Source: Hymenobacter sp. BT559 (GTDB lineage: Bacteria; Bacteroidota; Bacteroidia; Cytophagales; Hymenobacteraceae). From it: a DNA stretch of 64,000 nucleotides. Of the stretch, positions 1 through 8,301 are shown in pieces. Where the stretch lies: NCBI RefSeq assembly GCF_016427535.1, contig NZ_JAELXV010000002.1, forward strand, positions 744,001 through 808,000, in the 5' to 3' direction. The notes under the pieces were generated by a model, which did no database searches, was not told the DNA's origin, and worked only from the letters and a program-made list of their open reading frames with translations. Numbering within the stretch: the stretch's first letter is position 1; the number at the start of each line of letters is the position of its first letter. A program made the translations under genes and the position numbers.

Positions 1-725
1 CCCACCGGGCACACGTCCAGCATCACGCAGCGCGCGCAGGCAGGTTTGTGAAAGTAGCAGCATTTCTGCCCGTGGTACATCAGGGCTTCGTGGTGGTCGT
101 ACACCTGCTGGGCCGTCCAGTCGGGCGGCAGCAGGGCCGCGAGTAAGGCGTGCGCCGGCCCTTCGCCTACCTTGGGCCCTATGAGACCTAGGCGCTGCGC
201 CACCCGGTGGTGGTGGCTGTCAACGGGCATCGCGGGCAGACGCAAGCAGCTGAACAGCAGTGTGGCGGCGCTTGTCTTAGGTCCTACGCCGCTGATGCTT
301 TCAAGCCAGGCGCGCGCTTCTGCAATGGGCCGCTCAGCCAGGAAATCGAGCGAGCACGGCGGCAGGTTTTCGTCGCCGCAGCGGCGGCTTATTTCGCGCA
401 GTACCTCCTGAATACGGGGTGCCTTTTGCTCGGGCCAAGTGCAAGCGCTCAGGGCGCGCTGCACGTCGAGGGTGGGGGCGTCGCGCACCTCTTCCCAGGT
501 AGGGTAGGTGGCGCGCAGCTGCTGGTAGGCGCGGTGCGAGTCGGCGTTTTTGGTGCGGTGCGAGAGCAGTGCGCTTATCAGCTCGCTCAGCGGGTCCTTG
601 GTGCTAAAAAACAAAAACGGCGCCCCATACTCGGCGCACAGCCGCTGGTGGGCTAGCAAGGCTTTGGCTTGGAGCGCCTCAAAATCGGCAGAAGGCAGGA
701 CAGGAGCAGCGCGGCGAGTGGGCAT
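1..725 (-). CDS. nth: Endonuclease III-like DNA glycosylase (C-terminus off the left edge)
   Basis: Reading the minus strand from the ATG at 725 gives an uninterrupted frame to the window edge. It is a HhH-GPD base-excision repair glycosylase/AP lyase that removes oxidised pyrimidines. The helix-hairpin-helix reads SGVGPKTSAATLL, carrying the expected catalytic Lys, followed by the catalytic Asp in PVDSHHHRV. Near the edge the four cysteines of the 4Fe-4S loop follow the C-x6-C-x2-C-x5-C spacing (CYFHKPACARCVMLDVC), so almost the whole protein is present and only a short tail is missing. The next gene upstream on this strand is the secreted protein ending at 790. A close relative with another glycosylase specificity is possible, but the cluster loop and Lys/Asp pair fit endonuclease III well. 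Confidence 0.88.
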   Translation of the reverse strand, partial: MPTRRAAPVLPSADFEALQAKALLAHQRLCAEYGAPFLFFSTKDPLSELISALLSHRTKNADSHRAYQQLRATYPTWEEVRDAPTLDVQRALSACTWPEQKAPRIQEVLREISRRCGDENLPPCSLDFLAERPIAEARAWLESISGVGPKTSAATLLFSCLRLPAMPVDSHHHRVAQRLGLIGPKVGEGPAHALLAALLPPDWTAQQVYDHHEALMYHGQKCCYFHKPACARCVMLDVCPV

Positions 726-789
726 GAAAAAAGGTACTGCAAACCGAGGCGTTGGGTTCGCAGTACCTTTTGCTGAGAGCCAGCGGGCC

Positions 790-1803
790 TTACCGTTGCC
801 CGCTATTGTACAGCGCAATGGCTTGGCGCTGCGCGGCAGCTTGCTTGCCTTGGAAGATGAGCGGCACAATGAGCACCGGAATGGCAGCGTAGAACAGCGG
901 CGAGATGCCGGGGTTATTGGGCCGCACCGACTGCACCAGGCCCGCTACAAGCAGGCCCCCGCCTACCACATAGGCCGCAATAGTCGATTGCTGGTAGCGC
1001 CGCGCATTGCTCAGCAGCGCTTGGGCACCGGCGTTGTCGGCAGTGGCTATGGCTAGGTTTCGAGTGTTGAGGTTCTGTACCGGGCCATTATCCTTCGAGA
1101 AATATTCGGTTTTGGTGGTGCGGTAGCCGCCGTAGGGGGAGCCCCCAAACGGGTAGCCGCCCATGCCACCGTAGCCAAACCCGCCGTAGCCCATGCCCAT
1201 GCCGTAGGGCGAGGAGGCATACGAGGTATTATAGGTGGCGTACAGGCTGATACGGCCAGTTTTCTCACGGCGCAGGGTCGTTTCGCGGTTCGAGCGGGGC
1301 AGCGTGGTGCGCACGTAGTGGCCGGTCTGGTCTTCGTAGAAGCCCACGTCGGCTAGGTCTACGCGCCGCTGGCCATCCAGCAGCAAGTGCGAACGCCCAA
1401 AGAGCGGCGACTTCACTTCCACATCGTACACGCTGTACACCTGCCCGTTTTTGAGGCCCACTTGGTAGCGTGTGGGGCGAGCCGGGCCCGCCATTTCGTA
1501 GGGCCGGCCAAAGGGGCTATTCGACTGCGGCGCGGCGGGTGCGGCGGGTGGCGGGGTAGGGGCGCTGCTCACCGGCGCCGCCTGGCGGGCCGAGTCGGGC
1601 GCCGTGGCGATAGGGGCCGGCGCTGGTGCGGCCGCCGGGGTCGGCGCCACTTCTAGCTGCTGCGGGGCCGGGGCCGCGGGCCGCGCGGCGGGCGTGGGTA
1701 GCACCGGCGCCCCACCAAGCTGGCGGGGCGCATCCTGGGCCGAAGCCGACAGGCTGGCTGCGCCCAGCCCCAGGGCCAGCGCGGTGAGAAATGCGGATTT
1801 CAT
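790..1803 (-). CDS. Secreted or envelope protein with Pro/Ala-rich and Gly/Tyr-rich low-complexity regions
   Basis: I do not recognise the family. The start at 1803 gives a signal peptide (MKSAFLTALALGLGAASLSASAQ), preferred over a longer start at 1821. About 80 residues of Pro/Ala-rich spacer follow, then a compact segment (RYQVGLKNGQVYSVYDVEV onward) with beta-rich character. Next comes a Gly/Tyr/Met-rich stretch (GMGMGYGGFGYGGMGG), and near the C-terminus two hydrophobic helices (IAAYVVGGGLLVAGLV and LFYAAIPVLIVPLIF). The layout suggests an exported protein anchored in the envelope by its C-terminus. No catalytic motif is visible. Similar proteins are common as lineage-specific hypotheticals in Hymenobacter-type genomes. 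Confidence 0.6.
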   Translation of the reverse strand: MKSAFLTALALGLGAASLSASAQDAPRQLGGAPVLPTPAARPAAPAPQQLEVAPTPAAAPAPAPIATAPDSARQAAPVSSAPTPPPAAPAAPQSNSPFGRPYEMAGPARPTRYQVGLKNGQVYSVYDVEVKSPLFGRSHLLLDGQRRVDLADVGFYEDQTGHYVRTTLPRSNRETTLRREKTGRISLYATYNTSYASSPYGMGMGYGGFGYGGMGGYPFGGSPYGGYRTTKTEYFSKDNGPVQNLNTRNLAIATADNAGAQALLSNARRYQQSTIAAYVVGGGLLVAGLVQSVRPNNPGISPLFYAAIPVLIVPLIFQGKQAAAQRQAIALYNSGQR

Positions 1804-1900
1804 GCGGCAAATAAATACCAAACTGGCTAATGGCAGCCAGCCAAGTTGCCAACGAACGCCCCTAGGGCAAAAGTGCCGCCACGGGCTTGCGGGCAGGCTC

Positions 1901-2311
1901 CTATTTCAATAATTTTTCGAGCAGGCTCAGGCTGTCTATCAGGTCGTGGCCCGACTCCATGTCGAAGGGCTTCAGAATGTAGCCGCTCACGGCAAGCTCG
2001 GCGGCCGCGGCGCGCTCCTGGGCCATGTCGGAGGTGGTCGTCACGTACACCGGAATGTCGCACAGCACGGGCGTGGCCCGCAGCTCCGTCAAAAACTCCA
2101 GCCCGTTCATGCGCGGCATATTTAGGTCGAGTAAGATAATCTCGGGCAGCGGCTCGATGGGCGCCACCCCGCCGCGGCCTAGTAATTTGTCCAGCGCCTC
2201 CTCGCCATTAAAAGCAGTGTGCAACTGGTGCGGCACGCTGAACTTGGCAAAGGTCTTTTGCGCGGTCATCGTGTCAAAAATATCGTCTTCGATTAGTAAT
2301 ACTGAACGCAT
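1901..2311 (-). CDS. Single-domain response regulator (Rcp1/CheY-like)
   Basis: A stand-alone receiver domain of 136 residues, starting at ATG 2311 (MRSVLLIEDD). Acidic pocket residues D9/D10, phospho-acceptor D62 in LLDLNMPRMNG, the conserved Thr in VYVTTTSD and K114 in YILKPFD are all present, so it should be phosphorylatable. There is no output domain, as in Rcp1-type partners of phytochrome-like kinases. It lies 140 bases downstream of the CHASE3 histidine kinase on the same strand and is its probable partner. A longer in-frame start at 2428 would add an unconserved hydrophobic leader and is rejected. Confidence 0.88.
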   Translation of the reverse strand: MRSVLLIEDDIFDTMTAQKTFAKFSVPHQLHTAFNGEEALDKLLGRGGVAPIEPLPEIILLDLNMPRMNGLEFLTELRATPVLCDIPVYVTTTSDMAQERAAAAELAVSGYILKPFDMESGHDLIDSLSLLEKLLK

Positions 2312-2451
2312 AGTACAAAGTAGAAATGTAGGTATGAGGAGGCGATGAGTGGACGAGAATAATAGGTGCCAGTAAGCTAAGCTTGGCATTGCGCTTGCCG
2401 CAGTGTTAGCTTTAAATAGACATAGCAAGATACCTAGGCGGGTGCTTGCGG

Positions 2452-3960
2452 CTAGCTCTTGAGGGGGGGCGGCTCCTTAGGCCAAGTAAAAATAAAGGTG
2501 GCGCCCTGCCCTAGGTCCGACTCGACGTGAATGCTACCCTTGCGGTCGTCGATGAGGCGCTTTACGATGCTGAGGCCAATGCCGGTGCTCTCGGCGGTAT
2601 GGCGGTCGCGCAGGGTCTGGAAGAGCAGAAAAATCTTTTGGTGATGCTCGGGCGCTATGCCGGGGCCATTGTCTTGCACCCGAAACTCGTAGTGGCGGCC
2701 AGCGTCGTGGCAGCTCACGCGCAGCCGGCCGGTGCCGCCTGGGCCGTGGTATTTCACGGCGTTGCTGAAGAGGTTGGTAAACACCTGCTGCAGCCCCAGG
2801 CGGTCGGTGTAGAAGGTGGGCAGGTCGGGTGCCAGCTCTAGGGCAAAATCGGGCGGCACTACCAGGTCGGCCACATCGCGGGCCAACTGAGCCACGTTTA
2901 GCTCTTCGGCCGGGGCCTCGAGGCGGCTGGCGCGCGCATAGGCCAGCAGGCCATTGATGAGGTCGTCGAGGCGACCTAGGCGGCCCTTCATTTGGTTGAG
3001 ATACGTGAGCAGGGCCGGTGAGAGGTCGGCGGCCTGCTCGTCTTCTATCCAGCGCACAATGGTGGAAAGTCCGCGCAGGGGCGCCTTCAGGTCGTGCGAG
3101 GCCACGTAGGCAAACTGGTCGAGGTCGTGGTTGCGCTTTTCTAGGGTGCTGAATGCCTCGTCCAGGGACTGCGTCATCTGGTTGAGCAGCGTGGCCAACG
3201 AGCCGAGCCGGTCCTGTCCGCTGTCCACAATCTTCACTTTATAGTCGCCCTGCACCACCTGCCGCGCTAGGTGCTCGATGCCCCTGATGCGCCGCGCCGT
3301 CTCCTGGTTCACGCGCGTAAGCTCTAGGCGCAGGCGCTCTTTGTCGCGCAGCTCGCCCGAAATGCGGCGAAACAGCCACAGCACAATAATGATAGCCAGC
3401 ACCGCCGACACCACGATGGCCAGCGGCGCCAGCTGCTGAAACAGCTGCTGCCGCTGGTTGCGCACCCGCAGCAGGCGCTCTTCGTATTGGCGCAGGCGCA
3501 GCACCACGCCCTTGAAGGTGCGCAGCGGCTGCTGCTCGCCCAAGAGCAGCGCCTGGGCGGCCTCGGGCGAGGGATTGTAGGTTTTAAACTGCTCTAGCTC
3601 CTGCTCCTGGTCTTCTATAAGCTGGCGCAGCGTATCGGCCCGCGCGTGCTGCAGGCGCCCATCGGCCACTAGCCGCTGCAGGGCTACGGCCTTGCGCCGC
3701 ATCAATAGGGCATTGCGCTCGTAGAGGTCAAGGTAGTAGGGGTCGCCCACCAGCAGGTAGCCGCGCATACCAGTTTGCGCATCGCGGATGGCCAAGCGCA
3801 CGTCGTCGGTTTGCTGCAATACTTGGTACGAGTGGTCGACCAGCGAGGTGTAATGCCGCAGCTGCCGGATGGTGACAAACGCCATAATAGACGTGGCCAC
3901 CAGCGCCGACAGCGCAATGGCGAACCCCAGTAAAATCTTAGTATTGAGTCGGAGCGCCAA
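2452..3960 (-). CDS. CHASE3-type sensor histidine kinase
   Basis: A 502-residue membrane sensor kinase. An N-terminal membrane segment (ILLGFAIALSALVATSIM) is followed by an extracytoplasmic helical domain of CHASE3 type (DVRLAIRDAQTGMRGYLLVG). A second membrane helix (LAPLAIVVSAVLAIIIVLWLF) and a HAMP-like coil come next. The HisKA phospho-site is in YVASHDLKAPLRGL, and the ATPase domain has the N, G1 (DNGPGIAPEHH) and G2 (STGIGLSIVKRL) boxes. It resembles the phytochrome-like kinase subgroup, which signals to single-domain receivers such as the gene just downstream. The start is not certain: the first usable codon is TTG at 3960, which places the first membrane helix correctly, and there is no ATG before it. 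Confidence 0.88.
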   Translation of the reverse strand: MALRLNTKILLGFAIALSALVATSIMAFVTIRQLRHYTSLVDHSYQVLQQTDDVRLAIRDAQTGMRGYLLVGDPYYLDLYERNALLMRRKAVALQRLVADGRLQHARADTLRQLIEDQEQELEQFKTYNPSPEAAQALLLGEQQPLRTFKGVVLRLRQYEERLLRVRNQRQQLFQQLAPLAIVVSAVLAIIIVLWLFRRISGELRDKERLRLELTRVNQETARRIRGIEHLARQVVQGDYKVKIVDSGQDRLGSLATLLNQMTQSLDEAFSTLEKRNHDLDQFAYVASHDLKAPLRGLSTIVRWIEDEQAADLSPALLTYLNQMKGRLGRLDDLINGLLAYARASRLEAPAEELNVAQLARDVADLVVPPDFALELAPDLPTFYTDRLGLQQVFTNLFSNAVKYHGPGGTGRLRVSCHDAGRHYEFRVQDNGPGIAPEHHQKIFLLFQTLRDRHTAESTGIGLSIVKRLIDDRKGSIHVESDLGQGATFIFTWPKEPPPLKS

Positions 3961-4129
3961 ACCGGGTGCGGAGGTGATGGAGTGAGTAAGCGTGGGGAGA
4001 AAGCTAACGCGCTTATCCGCTACCTTACAGGAGGTTTTTAGTACAAAGGAAAGACTGTTTTTGCATTTCTCGGTTCCATTGTCCGGGTTGTAGCGGCAGG
4101 TTTAGCCGCTCACCTCCTCGCCTGGTTCC

Positions 4130-4137
4130 TACCTTCG
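4130..4137 (+). promoter_or_regulatory. -7 promoter element TACCTTCG close to the start codon
   Basis: Matches the Bacteroidota -7 consensus TAnnTTTG with one change. Only 5 bases separate it from ATG 4143, so transcription would begin at or next to the start codon. No clear -33 TTG lies at the usual spacing. Confidence 0.4.
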
Positions 4138-4142
4138 TAGCT

Positions 4143-4973
4143 ATGTACGCCGCCCGCCCCGCTCAGCCCGACCGCATTACCAGCCTGCACAACCCACGCA
4201 TCAAGGACGTACTGCGCCTGCAAGACAAAGCCGCCGAGCGCCGCCGCCAGGGCCTAACCTTGGTAGAAGGCTACCGCGAGCTGACTAATGCCCGCCAAGC
4301 CGGCTGGCTGGTAGCCACGCTGTTTGTCTGCGAAGAGCTGGCGGGCCCTGACATCAGTCACCAGCTGGCCGAGCCCTCTCGCCTCGTGCCCCGGCCCTAC
4401 GAGTACTTGCCCGTGAGCGCCGCCGTATTTGCCAAGCTGGCCGTGCGCGAGCGCTCCGATGGCGTGCTGGCTTTATTGCGCACGCCCCGCCGCACCCTGG
4501 CCGACTTGGCACTACCTGAAAACCCGCTGGTGCTGGTGCTCGAAGCCGTGGAGAAACCCGGCAACCTAGGGGCCATCCTGCGCACCGCCGACGCTGCGCC
4601 CGCCCACGCCGTGCTGGTCGGCGACCCGCGTACTGACTTATATAATCCCAATGTCATCCGGGCCAGCCTAGGGGGCATTTTTACGGTGCCCACCGTGGCC
4701 GCGCCGATGGCCGAAATCCTGGCTTTCTTGCGCGAAAAAGGCATCCGCACTTTTGCCGCCGCCCTCGCCGACGACGCCAAAAGCTACACCGCCACCAATT
4801 TTGCGGGGCCCACCGCCCTAGTGCTCGGTACCGAGGCCGACGGCCTCACGCCTGCCACCCGCCAAGCCTGCGACGAAACTGTCATCATCCCCATGCGCGG
4901 CGTGCTCGACTCGCTCAACGTGAGCGTGGCGGCGGCAGTGCTCACCTTCGAGGCCGTGCGCCAGCGTGGCTAG
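4143..4973 (+). CDS. TrmH/SpoU-family RNA 2'-O-methyltransferase
   Basis: SAM-dependent SPOUT methyltransferase of 276 residues, close in layout to the RlmB/TsnR branch that methylates 23S rRNA ribose. The N-terminal substrate-binding part begins ITSLHNPRIKDVLRLQDKAAERRRQG. The SPOUT motifs follow: motif 1 EKPGNLGAILRTADA, motif 2 LVLGTEADGL and motif 3 IIPMRGVLDSLNVSVAAAV, including the Arg and Asn used in catalysis. The exact rRNA or tRNA target cannot be assigned from sequence alone. A TACCTTCG -7 element ends 5 bases before the ATG, so the transcript is probably leaderless. The gene converges on the next one with a 4-base overlap at the stops. Confidence 0.85.
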   Translation: MYAARPAQPDRITSLHNPRIKDVLRLQDKAAERRRQGLTLVEGYRELTNARQAGWLVATLFVCEELAGPDISHQLAEPSRLVPRPYEYLPVSAAVFAKLAVRERSDGVLALLRTPRRTLADLALPENPLVLVLEAVEKPGNLGAILRTADAAPAHAVLVGDPRTDLYNPNVIRASLGGIFTVPTVAAPMAEILAFLREKGIRTFAAALADDAKSYTATNFAGPTALVLGTEADGLTPATRQACDETVIIPMRGVLDSLNVSVAAAVLTFEAVRQRG

Positions 4974-5479
4974 TATACTACCAAGCTAAAATCGAGCTCC
5001 TTGGCTAAGCTGCGCAAGGTTTCGACGTGCGCATCGGCTACTATGCTCAGCGCGTGTGCGTCGCTATCTAGCGGCAGCAGCACTAGCGCCAGCCCTAGGG
5101 GCTCTAAAGCATCTTGTAGAATGTCAAGGGCTTCGGGGCCGGTGGCGGCACGGCTAGCAAGCTCTTTTTCGTTCAGCCGCTCGGGGCGGCCTTGCTGCGC
5201 CAGCGTTTCGTTGAGGCCGTAGGCGAGGTCTGCCACCGGGTCTTGCCAGTCGGCTTCCCACAGCAGCTCCTCATTGAGCAGCGCATCAATCAAGGCTACA
5301 TCGCGCAACTCCTGTGCGGGCAGCGCGGCCACAATTCCACGCTCTTCCAGCTCTTCTGCAAATTCTTCTTGGTAAGCAGCCGAGTCGTTAAGCACCAACG
5401 CCAAGCGCTTCGTAACGCGTTGCATGGCTTCGGTATCGGCCAGCGTGAAGAGCTGAACGAAAGCAATCAATGATTCCAT
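4970..5479 (-). CDS. Acidic cytoplasmic protein of unknown function (DUF6630-like)
   Basis: A 169-residue acidic protein without signal peptide or membrane helix. The N-terminal half is helical (MESLIAFVQLFTLADTEAMQ), the middle holds a Trp-rich patch (LLWEADWQDPVADLAYGL), and the C-terminus is an alpha/beta segment (LDSDAHALSIVADAHVETL) ending in LDFSLVVY. Length and pattern resemble small DUF6630-type proteins, but I cannot confirm membership and no catalytic residues stand out. The gene converges on the SpoU methyltransferase with a 4-base stop overlap. The start is ATG 5479; a typA terminator hairpin lies just upstream of it. Confidence 0.6.
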   Translation of the reverse strand: MESLIAFVQLFTLADTEAMQRVTKRLALVLNDSAAYQEEFAEELEERGIVAALPAQELRDVALIDALLNEELLWEADWQDPVADLAYGLNETLAQQGRPERLNEKELASRAATGPEALDILQDALEPLGLALVLLPLDSDAHALSIVADAHVETLRSLAKELDFSLVVY

Positions 5480-5542
5480 AAACTAGATAACTACTAATAG
5501 CAAAATGTGAAACAGCTACGTGCGAGTAGCTTCAAAAACAAA

Positions 5543-5568
5543 GAAAGGCTGCCCAAAGGCAGCCTTTC
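5543..5568 (-). terminator. Rho-independent terminator of typA
   Basis: A perfect 11-bp stem (gaaaggctgcc / ggcagcctttc) with a 4-base loop. On the minus strand it is followed by a T-rich run (TTTGTTTTTG). It lies about 75 bases after the typA stop. Confidence 0.75.
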
Positions 5569-5586
5569 CCACTCTGTCCGCTTAGT

Positions 5587-5640
5587 CAGCCTGCGCAGCA
5601 GGCGTATCCGCGAAATCCTAAAAATCCGTTCGAATCTGCG
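5587..5640 (-). repeat. Solo copy of the CGCAGATT/hairpin repeat, abutting the typA stop
   Basis: Read on the minus strand it begins CGCAGATTCGAACGGATT and ends in the palindrome GCCTGCTGCGCAGGC. It starts exactly one base after the TAA stop of typA. It differs at a few positions from the pair around 12.4-12.65 kb and shares its 5' motif, but not its hairpin sequence, with the pair around 36.9-37.5 kb. No second copy is found nearby. Confidence 0.85.
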
Positions 5641-5641
5641 A

Positions 5642-7459
5642 TTATTGGGCGTCGGCGGTCTTTGCGTAACGCAGGCGCTCATTTTCGTCGAGGTAAATCT
5701 TGCGCATGCGTACCGACTTCGGCGTTACTTCCAGGTACTCATCCTTCTGGATGTATTCCATGGCGTCTTCCAGCGAGAACTGGCGCTTGGGCACAATTTT
5801 CACGTTTTCGTCCGAGCCCGAAGCACGCATGTTGGTCAGCTTCTTGCCCTTCTGAATGTTGATGGTCAGGTCGTTGGGGCGGGTGTGCTCGCCAATAACC
5901 TGGCCGCCGTACACTTCTTCACCTGGGTCTACGAAGAAGATACCGCGGTCCTGCATCTTATCGATGGTATAAGCCGTGCCGGGGCCGCTTTCCAGCGAAA
6001 TCAGCGAGCCCGAGATGCGGCCCGGAATCGGGCCTTTGTGCAGCTCGTACGAGGCAAAGCGGTGGTTCATGATGGCTTCACCAGCAGTGGCAGTCAGCAC
6101 GTTGTTGCGCAGGCCGATAAGGCCCCGGCTCGGAATGCTGAACTCCAAGTGCTGCAGGTCGCCCTTGGGCTCCATGATGGTCAGCTCACCTTTGCGCATC
6201 GTTACCAGCTCGATAACCTTGCCAGCGGTTTCCTCGGGCACATCTACTACTAGGTGCTCGATGGGCTCCATGCGGTTGCCATTGTCGTCCTCTTTGTACA
6301 GCACCTGCGGCTGGCCGAGCTGCAGCTCGTAGCCCTCGCGGCGCATGGTTTCGATGAGTACCGACAAGTGCAGAATGCCCCGGCCAAACACCAGGAAGGT
6401 GTCTTCACGGTCGGTTTCTTTCACGCGCAGTGCCAGGTTCTTCTCAGTTTCTTTGAAGAGACGGTCGCGCAAGTGACGCGAAGTCACGAACTTACCTTCC
6501 TTACCAAAGAACGGCGAGTTGTTGATGGTGAACAGCATGTTCATCGTTGGCTCGTCGATGGCGATGCGTGCCAGGGCCTCTGGGTTTTCGGCGTCGGCCA
6601 GCGTATCGCCGATGTCGAAGCCTTCGATACCGGTTACGGCGCAGATGTCACCGCTGCTTACTTCGGCTACCTTGGTGCGACCCAGGCCTTCGAATACTTG
6701 CAGCTCCTTGATTTTTACTTTTTTCACGCTGCCGTCGGCCTTCATCAGGCTCATGTTGGCGCCCTCTTTCAGGGTACCGCGATGCACGCGCCCAATGGCA
6801 ATGCGGCCTACGAACGACGAGTAGTCGAGCGAGGTAACCTGCATCTGGGGGGTACCTTCGTTGACGGGGGCGGCCGGAATCGACTCGATTACGGCGTCCA
6901 GCAGCGGAGTGATGGTGTCGGTTTTTACTTTCCAGTCGGTGCTCATCCAGCCCTGCTTGCTCGACCCGTAAAGGGTTACGAAGTCAAGCTGGTCTTCGGT
7001 GGCACCTAGGTTGAACATCAGGTCGAAAACCTGCTCGTGCACCTCGTCGGGGCGGCAGTTTTCCTTGTCTACTTTGTTCACCACCACGATGGGCTTCAGG
7101 CCCAGGTCGAGGGCTTTGCCCAGCACGAAGCGGGTCTGCGGCATGGCGCCTTCAAAGGCATCCACGAGCAGCAGCACGCCATCGGCCATCTTCAACACGC
7201 GCTCTACCTCGCCGCCAAAGTCGGCGTGACCAGGGGTGTCGATGATGTTGATTTTTACGCCATTGTAGCGTACCGACACGTTCTTCGAGACGATGGTGAT
7301 GCCACGCTCCCGCTCTAGGTCGTTGTTGTCGAGGATAAGGTCATCGAACTGCTGGTGAGCGTCGAAAATCTTAGAAGCGTGGATAATCTTATCCACCAAA
7401 GTCGTCTTGCCGTGGTCAACGTGGGCAATGATGGCGATATTCCGAATGTTCTGAGTCAT
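5642..7459 (-). CDS. typA: Ribosome-associated translational GTPase TypA/BipA
   Basis: A 605-residue translation-factor GTPase that binds the ribosome and supports assembly and stress or cold adaptation. The G motifs are clear: AHVDHGKTT (G1), DTPGHADFGGEVER (G3) and NKVD (G4). Domain II and the EF-G-like domain III/V follow, then the TypA-specific C-terminal domain (GEHTRPNDLTINIQKGKKLTN...ASGSDE), which separates it from EF-G and LepA. The start is ATG 7459 (MTQNIRNIAIIAHVDHGKTT); a longer frame to 7501 runs through the promoter and is rejected. The transcript ends at a hairpin at 5543-5568. Confidence 0.97.
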   Translation of the reverse strand: MTQNIRNIAIIAHVDHGKTTLVDKIIHASKIFDAHQQFDDLILDNNDLERERGITIVSKNVSVRYNGVKINIIDTPGHADFGGEVERVLKMADGVLLLVDAFEGAMPQTRFVLGKALDLGLKPIVVVNKVDKENCRPDEVHEQVFDLMFNLGATEDQLDFVTLYGSSKQGWMSTDWKVKTDTITPLLDAVIESIPAAPVNEGTPQMQVTSLDYSSFVGRIAIGRVHRGTLKEGANMSLMKADGSVKKVKIKELQVFEGLGRTKVAEVSSGDICAVTGIEGFDIGDTLADAENPEALARIAIDEPTMNMLFTINNSPFFGKEGKFVTSRHLRDRLFKETEKNLALRVKETDREDTFLVFGRGILHLSVLIETMRREGYELQLGQPQVLYKEDDNGNRMEPIEHLVVDVPEETAGKVIELVTMRKGELTIMEPKGDLQHLEFSIPSRGLIGLRNNVLTATAGEAIMNHRFASYELHKGPIPGRISGSLISLESGPGTAYTIDKMQDRGIFFVDPGEEVYGGQVIGEHTRPNDLTINIQKGKKLTNMRASGSDENVKIVPKRQFSLEDAMEYIQKDEYLEVTPKSVRMRKIYLDENERLRYAKTADAQ

Positions 7460-7478
7460 ACGTAAGTTTTTGCGGCCG

Positions 7479-7486
7479 CAAAGGTA
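7479..7486 (-). promoter_or_regulatory. -7 element TACCTTTG for typA
   Basis: A perfect TAnnTTTG on the minus strand, 19 bases upstream of the typA ATG. A TTTG at 7501-7504 is only 14 bases away, shorter than the usual 19-21, so the -33 box is not convincing. Confidence 0.5.
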
Positions 7487-7663
7487 CGGATTCTCAGGCA
7501 CAAATCCGGCATCCGCACAATTATCTAGTTATTACCTGGCTCGGATACAGACACTTTTTAGATTTTTAAAATTCCGGTTTTGCTATTCTTTAAAAGCACG
7601 GCACTACATCCGAACGACTTGGTTTTCGCGTTTGTTAGCTAGTCAATTACCCCCTTAGTAACT

Positions 7664-8230
7664 ATGCGCCTCTCCTTGCTTTCACTTCTGCTGAGCTCAC
7701 TCGCCTTCACGCCCGCTTGCTCGCAAACCCACGCCGACCAGTCCAAAACCGTGGCGGCGGTGCCCACCGGCCCTAAAGGTGCCACTGTTACCACAGCCAA
7801 GTACCCGCAGCCCCAGCCCGTGACGGGCAAGGCCGGCGAATTTGCGGTGGTGAAATCGGATGCCGAGTGGAAGAAGCTGCTGACGCCTGCGCAGTACTAC
7901 ATCCTGCGCCAGGAGGGCACCGAGCCGCCCTTCCACAACAAGTATTTTGATAACCACGCCGCCGGTAATTATTACTGCGCCGCCGACCACAACCTGCTGT
8001 TTTCGTCGTCCACCAAGTTTGAGTCGGGCACTGGCTGGCCCAGCTTCTACGCCCCAGCCACCGACGCCAGCGTAAAAGTGAAGTCCGATAAAAGCTTTGG
8101 CATGAGCCGCGACGAGATAGTGTGCGCCAAGTGCGGAGGCCACCTAGGGCACATCTTCGATGATGGCCCCAAGCCCACTGGCCAGCGCTACTGCATGGAC
8201 TCCGACGCCATGCTATTTGAAAAGAAGTAA
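7664..8230 (+). CDS. msrB: Exported peptide-methionine (R)-S-oxide reductase MsrB (probable lipoprotein)
   Basis: MsrB reduces the R epimer of methionine sulfoxide in proteins. The 188-residue product has a lipoprotein-like signal ([14 protein letters not shown]), so it should act in the cell envelope. The core shows the family signatures [31 protein letters not shown] and the catalytic Cys in RYCMDSDAM. Of the two zinc CxxC pairs, the second is intact (CAKC), but the first reads C-A-A-D, so one zinc ligand is missing. The start ATG 7664 gives the signal peptide directly. A strong terminator hairpin follows the stop. Confidence 0.93.
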   Translation: MRLSLLSLLLSSLAFTPACSQTHADQSKTVAAVPTGPKGATVTTAKYPQPQPVTGKAGEFAVVKSDAEWKKLLTPAQYYILRQEGTEPPFHNKYFDNHAAGNYYCAADHNLLFSSSTKFESGTGWPSFYAPATDASVKVKSDKSFGMSRDEIVCAKCGGHLGHIFDDGPKPTGQRYCMDSDAMLFEKK

Positions 8231-8258
8231 GCCCAACTCCTAGCTTCGAGTTGCGTTT

Positions 8259-8291
8259 AAAGAAGGCGGCCCACCTAGGGCCGCCTTCTTT
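8259..8291 (+). terminator. Terminator of msrB
   Basis: A perfect 14-bp stem (aaagaaggcggccc / gggccgccttcttt) with a 5-base loop, 28 bases after the msrB stop. The stem-loop contains a CCTAGG site. Confidence 0.8.
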
Positions 8292-8301
8292 GCTGATAAT
8301 C

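Noticed and set aside
5507..7318. Long plus-strand open frames opposite typA
   Set aside because: They are antisense shadows in a high-GC gene with strong codon bias. typA on the minus strand is complete and conserved.
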